A DNA stretch of 64,000 nt from the NCBI GenBank assembly GCA_023630585.1, contig CM042565.1:11102013-11166012 (forward strand), given 5' to 3'. The translations under genes were made by a program, and so were the position numbers. How positions within the stretch are numbered: position 1 is the stretch's first letter; every line of letters begins with the position of its first letter. Shown one piece after another: positions 51,001 through 61,221 of this stretch. Below the pieces are notes generated by a model. The model did no database searches, was not told the origin of the DNA, and worked only from the letters and a program-made list of their open reading frames with translations. Source of the DNA: Cranoglanis bouderius (lineage: Eukaryota; Chordata; Actinopteri; Siluriformes; Cranoglanididae).

Positions 51001-53367
51001 GTGCGACACCGCTATAATCGTTCTGAAGAGGTCATGCCGTGACGTTTCGATCCTCTGTTGGTCATACATCATCACGTGATACGAATTCGCAGGTCAGAGT
51101 TCACCAGACTTGAACTTTGGAACTCGGCAAAATGCGAAACTTCTTCGCATGAAGGTTGCGTTTCCGGTCTCCAGCATTCGCACACGTATGAATGGAAGTG
51201 AACGGACATTTTGCATGTTGAAAGTCTAGTGTGAGAAACAAACGAGGCTATGATGATTATCCTCTTTAAACAAAGTTTCTAATGGAGCACATTGTGGTTG
51301 CCCAGTGACTTGCTGACTTTTTCTTATGCGCTGTGGTGTTCTGTCCTTTGCACGCATTGCACATATTATATAGGTCTGGATAGTTGCTCTGAGGTGACTG
51401 CATGTAGCACAAGAGTTATATGATAGTAGCTATGTAGCTTGTGCTGTAGTTAGGGCATTGAGGTGCATCACAGGATGTTGAAGCGCATTACATTTAAGCG
51501 AAAATGTTTGTTTTGCAGAAATCAATAAGGAGTAGTGTTTGCTGGTTGGTAGACTGACCTTGCTTGTCCTGGGGACCTGGGCTAATGATTTGTCCATCCA
51601 TGTGACTGGTGAACTACATAAAACTATATACAGTACTGTGAAAAAGTATTTTCCCTATCCTGAAATCTTCTGTTTTTGTGTACATATCATACTAGATTGT
51701 TTCAGAAATTAAAACAAAGGCAAAATAAACACAAAATAAAAAAGGTTTTAAATGAGGGTTATTTATTGAAGCAAAAAAGTTATCCAATACCAACTGGGCC
51801 TGTGTGAAAATGTATTTGGCCCCATAGTTACTAATTCCCCAAATCTATGAAACTGCATTCATGATGGGTTTCAGCTGGACCAGACACAACCAGGCCTGAT
51901 TACTGCAAACCCTGTTCAATCAAATCAACACTTAAATAAAACTTTTTCAACAGCATGGTTAAACAGTTGGTTAAAAGGTCTTACCCAGTAACACACACCA
52001 GTAACACACAAAGAAATTCCAGAAATGATGAGGAAGAAGGTGATTGAAATACATCAGTCTAGGAAGGGTTACAAAGCTATTTCAGAGGCTCTGGGACTCC
52101 AAAGAACCACCATGAGAGCCATTATCTCCAAATGGAAAAACTCTGCACAGTAGTGAACCTTCCCAGAAGTGGCTGACCTTCCAAAATTCCTCCAAGAGCA
52201 CAGCAACTACTCATCCAGGAAGTCACAAAAGAGCCAACATCAAAGGACCTACAGGCTTCTCTTGCATCAATAAAGGTCACTGTTCATGACTCCACTATCA
52301 GAAAGACACTGGGCAAAAATGACATCCATGGAAGATTGGCGAGGTGAAAACCACTGCTAACCCAGAGGAACATTAAGGCTCGCCTAAATTTTGGCAAAAC
52401 ACACCTTGATCCTCAAACTTTTTGGGAGAATGTTCTGTGGACTGATGAGTCGAAAGTGGAACTGTTTGGAAGACCAGGAGTCCCATTACATCTGGCGTAA
52501 ACCAACAGAATTACACAAAAAGAACATCATACCTACAGTCAAGCATGGTGGTGGAAGTGTGATGGTGTGGGGATGCTTTTCTGCTTCAGGGCCTGGGCAA
52601 CTTGCAGTAATTGAGGGAAACATGAATTCTGCTCTCTACCAGAAAATCCTAAAGGAGAATGTCTGGTCTTCAGTCCATAAGTTGAAACTCAAGTGCAACT
52701 GGATTATGCAGCAAGACAATGATCCAAAGCATAGGAGTAAATCCTAGTCCTAGAAGTAAGTGAAAGACTGATCTCCAGTTATCAGAAGCGTTTGGTTGCA
52801 GTTATTGTTGCTAAAGGTGGCACAACCAGATTTTAAGTTTAAGGGGGCAATTAGTTTTTCACATGGTAATAGGTGTTGGATAACCTTTTTTTGCTTCATT
52901 TAAATAAATAAATAAATAAATGCTGTATGTATGTATGTATGCGTTTACTCAGGTTGCCTTTTTTATGTTGTATTTTGTTTGAAGATCTAAAACTATGTAG
53001 TATGTGAGACACAAAAACAGAAGAAATCAAATACTTTTTCATAGCACCGTAGAACTACATTGTCCTTCATCTTTTTTTTCCTCTCTCTTCTGCCACAATG
53101 TGTGAAGTGTTTAAACCAGTCTGTATTCGGCTGCACATGTGAGAGAACTGGCAGTCCTAGCCTACTGTATTATGTTCATGTAATTTTTATTATCCAGCAC
53201 CATTAGTTTTCCCTAACGTCTTTGGCTTCTGTATTTCCCCTTTTGTCTTCAATATAAGAAATCCAGAACCGTCAGGGGTTTAACATTATAAATCAAAGTG
53301 ATTATCACTATAGCACATTCCTCAGTGTTACAGAAATGGCCTTGAACAGACCCCAGCTGTGCTCTTG

Positions 53368-53427
<60 letters not shown>

Positions 53428-56400
53428 GTTGGAGATGCAGAAGAGGTTTAGATGTTTGTACACAGTTTAGAGTATGAGCATTGCCCTTTCACTGCTGTAA
53501 TCTTTGTAACAGTTTGTGATGTAATACTGAGCTGTAAGTCCAAAGTATGATGAGCTTGCTCTTGTGTATTTTTTTTATTTTTATTTTTTTGAGAATTTTC
53601 TACTTCTGCTAACTTGGACGTTGCGAAATTGTTGTCTCTAGGTCAAGAGTCTTCACTGCGATTGAGAAATCGGTCGAGAACTCGAACACTTGACCCCCCA
53701 AAATTGCAAAAGTGAAACGTTTCTCTTTTGAAGCCTATATGTTTGCTTAGCTTTAATAGCAGGCTCCTTTTTACTTCCTGGGCCATGTTGGAAATGAGTC
53801 TTCAGTAGGCGTTCACCTACATTTATGTGAAAAAACTAGACTGCATAAATGACAAGGTTGTTTTTGTGGTACTGAGGCGGATTTTGCTTGAATCCTGGCA
53901 GCCACCAAAGCAGGGCACAGGAGACACGGCAGACCCGTAAGCCGGCTTAGAAACTTGGCTGCTCGCCCTGAAGGTCGTTTGCAGTTTATTTGCTAAATTT
54001 GATTAGAGTTCTGAGAACGAGACTTTTACAGGAAGGCGTTTTCTCTGCCTCGTGTTCATGATTTGTGCTGCATTGCAGACTGAGGAGAATTTCTCTGTAC
54101 GGTAAAAAGCTAGTCAAGGACGTACAGCGACCCGCACGGGCTTTTCCTTGGCTAATAATTCAGGTCTCGGTGCCTGGGCCCCTGATGTTTTCTGGTTTTG
54201 CTTGATTTGATTTTCATGCTGTTATCACCTGGGGGATCGGTTTCTAAACCTGTTGTAATTGGCGGATCATGTGAAGATAATAGACATGTCAGCAGGAGTG
54301 TGTGTGTGTGTGTGTGTGTGTTATTGACTTTTATTATCTACTTCACCACATCAACATTTAGAACCAACTAGAGTAAGATTGTGTGTGTGGTTTGGGTTCT
54401 TGGCTATCTTTTTCATCTCACCCTCATTTCTTTGTAAGGCCCCCATTCAAGAGGGCACTTATGTTTTTTGTTTTTGGCATGTCTGCTTTCTTTCTGATTG
54501 TGTCTTTCTTGTTTGTGTGTAGGAGTTCACAGTTCCAGAGTACCGTAATACTCACCTGCAGGACCAGCAGCAGCGTCGCCGACCCTCATTGCTGTCAGAA
54601 TTCCACCCTGGAACCGAGAGGTCTCACACACACACACACACACACATGCATGATCCAATGTAGGAATAATGATCTCTTTCACACTACCAAACCTAGGCTT
54701 TAACTTTAAGGATTAAAATTGTATTTGTGCTGCGCAGGCCTCCGGAGCACCGACATGGCTATGAGCCGCAGTTCCACACGGTCACTGCCCAGCCGGAGCA
54801 CGAGGCTGTGGATGCCAAGCGTCCTCGTGTTGAGGGCGCCACCGAAGCCCACCTGGCCCGTGCACCACCTGCCAGCATCGTCCTGCCGCTACTAAACCCC
54901 ATGCAGGACGGCCTGAGAACCCCAGGAGAGATCAAGAAGGTGCCGCATGCTGTGATACTATTAATATTCGGATCAGAACATAATCCTCATGATTGTGAGC
55001 AGCTGCTTCACATGTGGCATGTTGATTATGGTCACTTACAGTACTCTAATTCAAACCGTATTTACACATGAATACACACACGCACACATGGTATATGCAT
55101 GCGTCTATTAGCTCCAGGTTTCATACTGCACCCTGAGGCAGCAAAACTTTGGCCAGAAATGACTGAAAGAGTAAAACTGTTTAATGTTTTGTTAGTGTAG
55201 TTAGTTTATATTTTTCTGAGCTTAAATACAAATCAGAATAAAAACGAAACAGAAATGTGCTCAATGTTGCCATATCAGGAGGAAATCCTGTAACTGCGTC
55301 ATTTTTACATAACCTTCCTTAGGCTTGTTTGTGATTTGACACTGAACTTTTGCAGTCAGTAGATTTCTTGCATTGTGTGGGAATTGTTGGGGCTATTAAA
55401 ATAAGGGCTGTTTTTATTAGAAATATATTTAATAAACATGTATTAATAACTATGTAAATACATTAATAACTAAACATCACTGATACTTCTTTGTATCCTT
55501 GCTTTTCATTTAAATCTATATGATCTGTGCTGTGTTTCCTTTTGCCGCGTATTAGCTCTGTGCATCCCAAGTTTTGCTTTTGGCCAATGATGCATCACGA
55601 CAAACAGTGTTTACATTCTCACTGCATCTGCTGTTTAGAGTGTGGACCGTTTATCTGGACATATTTTGCTACAGAAAGTAAAGTGCTGGACACAGGGTTT
55701 ATAAATTGGCACTTTATATACAAAAACCCATTACTGGGAAATATAACTATGTTTATCTCGGCATCTGTTGCTAAGAACTAAAACTGTCAAAATGAAATGA
55801 AAGTAGAGGTTCAGTGTGAGTGCTGTGGAAACATTAGTGTGTGTGTGTGTGTGTGTGCATCGTGTTTTGTTAAAAATGTATTATTATTTTTTTATTTTTA
55901 TTATTTGCTATTCTGTAACATGTCTACATTAGGCTTAATTCATGTCTGAGAGACTGTCCACATTTGAAATCTCTGTGTCTTCCTCAGGAGACTCAGTTCA
56001 GTGTGAAGCTGGAGGCCTCGTCCCCAGGAGGAGGGATTCAGGCCATGGGGGAGGAGCAGGACGCATCTCCTTCCAAGCTCTCCAAAGAGGAGCTAATCCA
56101 GAGCATGGACCGTGTGGACCGCGAGATTGCCAAGGTTGAGCAACAGATCTTTAAACTCAAGAAGAAGCAGGTGAGCAGATCCAAGGCCAAGGGTTTGTTT
56201 CCCAACTTTCTGTGGGATTTCATTTGGTTAGCGAAGCTTATGGGAAATGTACAGCACCTGGTGCAGCAAATTTTACTGAGACTGCCACATCGTCAACTGA
56301 TCACACACACACTTTATTACTTTACATACTTTATTATAAACTCGCTGTTTCTCCACATAATACACAGCAATTAATCTGTTTAACCGTTCATCAACACATA

Positions 56401-59400
56401 ATAGTACTAGAAACACAAGACGAGGTGTACCTGTGAGACTGGTAGCTCATTAGCTAAATCCACTCACCTTCTTGTGTTGGCCGTGGTGGAAAAAAACTCT
56501 CTCCTTCATCCATCTGTAATCTCCCTTTGGAATTCCACTTTTATTTGGCTCAGATGCCAATCTGGAGATTTTTCTTTTTTTTTTTTTCTTCTTTTCCTTC
56601 TTTTTTTCTTTCTCCTAGTTTGTCCTGCAGAAACGTGCCCAGTTTATCTTACTTCTTATTTATTTATTTTAATTTAATTTTATTTATTTATTTCCCCATT
56701 TTCTAAGACACATTTGCATTTGTCATATACTTGTAAGGATATCTAATAATATAACCTGACGATATTAAAATTCATAATAGTACATCACAAACACATTACA
56801 CACGGAGCATTTGAGCAGTCTTGCAAATCAGAGAATGAGGTCACCAAAAAAGAAAAAAAGAAAGAAACAGTCAGCGCTGAATACCAGACTGGTGGCAGTG
56901 CAAAACAAGCTGATCTAAGCTGATTAAAGGGTCCGTATAAATCACTGTCGACCTATTATTTGTTTTGTTTGTTGCGTGGAAATGAGAAGCCCACAGCAGG
57001 TGATGTTATTAATGTTGCTCGGCACTTCGGCCATCAGTCATCACGCGGTAGCTACTTTTTGATCATGGCGTTTTTTTTTTTTTGGTCGTTCTTCATGCCG
57101 AAACAATGAACCTCATTCAAAGCAGAGATTCTCAATCTTAGTTCTGCATATTGCTATGTTTTTCCTGCTCCCAGCTCACCGGATTTAACTCATCAGCTAA
57201 TTGACATGCCTGAACTCTGTGAATTAGAGGAGGGAAAACACCAGAATATGCAGGACAGGGGAAATCCAGGACCAGAGGCTTTGTGGCTTTTAGTTTGAAT
57301 GTGTTAGTCAGTGTGCTCCAAAACAATGACAAAATTCACATTCAGAAGATGTGCATTATATACAAATATGCATTCAATATTTACAGTCAGTCTCTACCAC
57401 CAATACGGATCAACAATTTTGATGACATAATTCTGCACTTCAGCTTCTCGTCAGATTATCTGTCCGATCAAACGCTCTCTAGTATCTGAAGTGTCCCGCC
57501 CCCAGCATTATATAAATCACCTTGCCGAAGTTACGGCTTAGCCGCGGCCGTGAGGTAAGCTAAACGCTATTGCCTATTTTATCGAATAACGCTGCGTGTT
57601 TCAAGGCACTTCACGGGGACTTTAAAGCTGCTCTCCTTAATCTCATGGTAGAGTGTGCAGCAGTGTTAAGGCAAATACATCAGCCGTGCTCCATCATGAT
57701 GGATAGAAGATTTGAAACTGTCTAGCAGTGTCTTGTATATCCCAATACATTGCCCACCACTAGTCATATCCAGTCCATGGTATTTTTTCCTGTGTATGAA
57801 AATGTTCACACACTGATCTGATCTGTGATTCCACAAAGCTTTTTTTCAGTCTAAAGTGCATGGTATACAAGCCATAGCTAAAACTGAGATAAGGAAAGTC
57901 ACACAAGTTGCTGACTCTTGCATTAGTGAAGGAATGTAATATGTAAACTTTTTGTTTTGTGTCTTCCAGCAACAACTGGAGGAGGAAGCAGCAAAGCCGG
58001 TGGAGCCGGAGAAGCCAGTGTCTCCTCCCCCTGTGGAGCACAAACACCGCAGCATCGTCCAGATCATCTACGACGAGAACCGGGTATGAGACATAACAAA
58101 GACATGCTCATGTCATTCACAGCTTTCATGATAGACTTCCTGAACTATGTCCTAGTTTCACTCTTGCCTTTTTCGGGCATCGCTAACGGACAGTTCCACC
58201 ACAAGCATGTGAAAACCTCTTCCTTATTCTATAGAGCGCTTGGCAAGTGAGGCGACTGTTAAATCGGATGGACAGAAACCGCAGTCCAGACTTGTTTCTC
58301 ATGGAGTTCTCTGTGTGTGTAGTGTTATAGCTGTGCAATATGACTGGCCATGAAGGACACACAGTTCTGTATGGGGGCATGTGCAGTCCTTTAATCTTTT
58401 GCAAAGCATTATGGGGGACCTGTATAAGCAAACAAGGAGTGATAAAGGCTGAGGCCACAGCAGAGTTGGCTGAACTCCACACAGACAGTAAATTCCTTTC
58501 CTAGGGGCCACACTCCTGGGGATTACTCCTAACAAGAGCATGAAGGGAGAAAAAAACACACCAAAGCTCATGTTGCAGGAGGTGCGAAGTGGATGAAGGT
58601 AGGTGTGTGGCGTCTGGGCTGTGGCCTGGTTTATGCTTTGCAACATGATCTGTGGCACTTTAGCTAAATTACACAAATGATGTATCTCTGCTGCATGAAA
58701 GCAGTTTTTTTTAGAGAAGTGTTGTAGCTACACAGTAAGCTACATGGCAAAAGTAGCTTAACGTTTGAAGCTGCATTTATGATTACTGTATATAATTATC
58801 AGAAGATTAATTATTATTAATTTAATGTTACCATTTTTATATTTTCAAACACATAATTAACAAAAAATCGGTCAGTTGTCCTTAAAGTCCCCATGAAATC
58901 AAAATTGAAGTTTTGTGGCTTTTATTATGAATATGTTAGCCTTAAAGTTATCTATGTCACTGTGCTTTAAAACAATGACAAAATCCACTTTTAGAAGAGA
59001 TATGCATTATATGCAAATATGCATTCAATATTTACAGTCTCTCTCAACCATCAGTATGGATCAACAATTTTGATGGCCTCATTTTGCACTTCAGCTTCTC
59101 GTCAGATTTTCTGTCCAATCAAAAGCTCTCTAGAATCTGAAGTGTCCCGCCCCCAACTTTAAAATAAATGAATAAATAAATAAATAAATAAATAAAAATC
59201 CATGGTACTAAACTGTCAAGTACAGCTTAGCCCCGGCTATGAGGTAAGTTAAACGCTGTTGGTTATTTAAAAAGGGGGAGGAGCCACTCATCATGTCTCG
59301 CCCTGACTTCTTGTTTCAGTGAAAATTACGTCAACACATTGAATAATGCTGTACGTTTCAAGGCACTTCACGGGGACTTTAAACTCTGACAATAATAATA

Positions 59401-60955
59401 ATAATAATAATTTTATTAGTTAGTGTCTTACTCTTAAGGCAAAATGTTAGAGAAATTGCAAAGCGCAAAAAGGCCACCCGTGTCAAAAAATTTTAAGAAA
59501 TCGATTTACCTCTGACTGTTAGAAAGCACCGCCACAGGAGACTCCTTCCATAAGTAAGGAATAATTGTCGACGGGCCGTTGCATTATTACAAAATAAGGC
59601 ACACCCGAGGTGGTAATGCGGCCACGACACGAAGCGGCTCATATCAGAGTTACCACACCTCAAGACATTGTTCAGATGTTTAATTTCAAGACATTTGTCG
59701 GGTTTTTGTCCTTAAAAGCCTTTTGTGTGTGGAACTAATGTATTACGCATCCCATCTCAAGCCTCCGTTGCTAATTCCAAAGCGTCATTTTAGAGCTAGT
59801 ATCGGAGGCTCGAGCCATTGATATGCAGTTATTGGGGAGAGAGAGAGAGAGAGACTTTTTTCTTTTTCTTTTCGTTTCATGCTGATAATATGAAAATAGA
59901 ACAAATCAATATATATTGATAGGCCTACTTGTCAATATATTTATTACTGTAGAAAATACAGCGAATAAATAAATATTGGTACTTGTTCAGTGGCTTTTCT
60001 GTCTCATTACTGCAATCACAAGTGCTCTCTCGCGCTCTCTCTATTTTTTTCTTGCTCTCTCTCTCTGTCCAATAACTGCATATCAATGGCTCAAACCTTT
60101 GATGCGTCGTGGCGCGTTACTTTTCTAATAATTCAACGGCCCGTCGTTAATTATTACTTGCTTATTAAAATCGAAATTGTCTGCCATTTTGTTTGTTGTC
60201 AAATGTGTGTTAACTCGGCAAAGTGATCTGAAACTGTAATGCGGTCAAGACCTGACTGAAACTACATGGGAACATGTGGGAACATTGTTGCTTAGCAACT
60301 GGGAAATATAGTAGCTGAGGGTAGACTAGCTAGCACATTTTACACGACGATTTTGCATGATTACATGATGTAAAGGTAGTAACAGGCCAGCCGTAGATTC
60401 CCGCAATGTTGAGAAACATCAGGTTAGTGTTACAACTGTTGTGAAATCGTAAACTGTAAACCTTTGTGAACATGGCCGTATTTACACATCGTATGGCCTC
60501 ATTACAGTGAGCCAATCACCACTTCCCTGTGCCTCATTCCACACCCTTTCCGAAATGCATTCCCAGGCTTCAGAAGCCCGTTCGGTAGGCAGCATTAACC
60601 AGGTGTGTGTCCCTGTGCTGCGGGGTTACTATAGTTCATCTGGCCTTGGCTTTCAGAGCAGGAAATCCACACTTTAAATAAGCCCCGCTCTCTGGCTGTG
60701 TTTTACTGGTCGAACTAAATTGATGGCCTTGTCAGAGATGCATAAAAGCTCGCTGTATAGACTGCAGTAGCTGGTACGTCCTGCCAGGTTGCTGAAAGAC
60801 ACTTTTATTTCAGAGTGTCTCGCTTTCTTCATTTCTCTGTCTCTTCATATTTAAACAGCTGTGGCTGCCTGCTGGGTGATGCATCAGTCACACTGCAGGT
60901 CATGCTGCACTGTTCCTGCAATGATATTCTTTCTCTCTCTCTCGCACTCTCTCAC

Positions 60956-60999
<44 letters not shown>

Positions 61000-61160
61000 G
61001 CACACACGCATACGCATACACACACACACACACACACGTTACTGTTCATTACTTCCCTGGCACACAGGGCATCCTTTTTTGCAGTGTATGCAAACACAAA
61101 CTTGTGGTTTTTACTTTAAATTTCCTCCTTTCACATTCACTCAGCTGCAAATGAGTTTTG

Positions 61161-61221
<61 letters not shown>

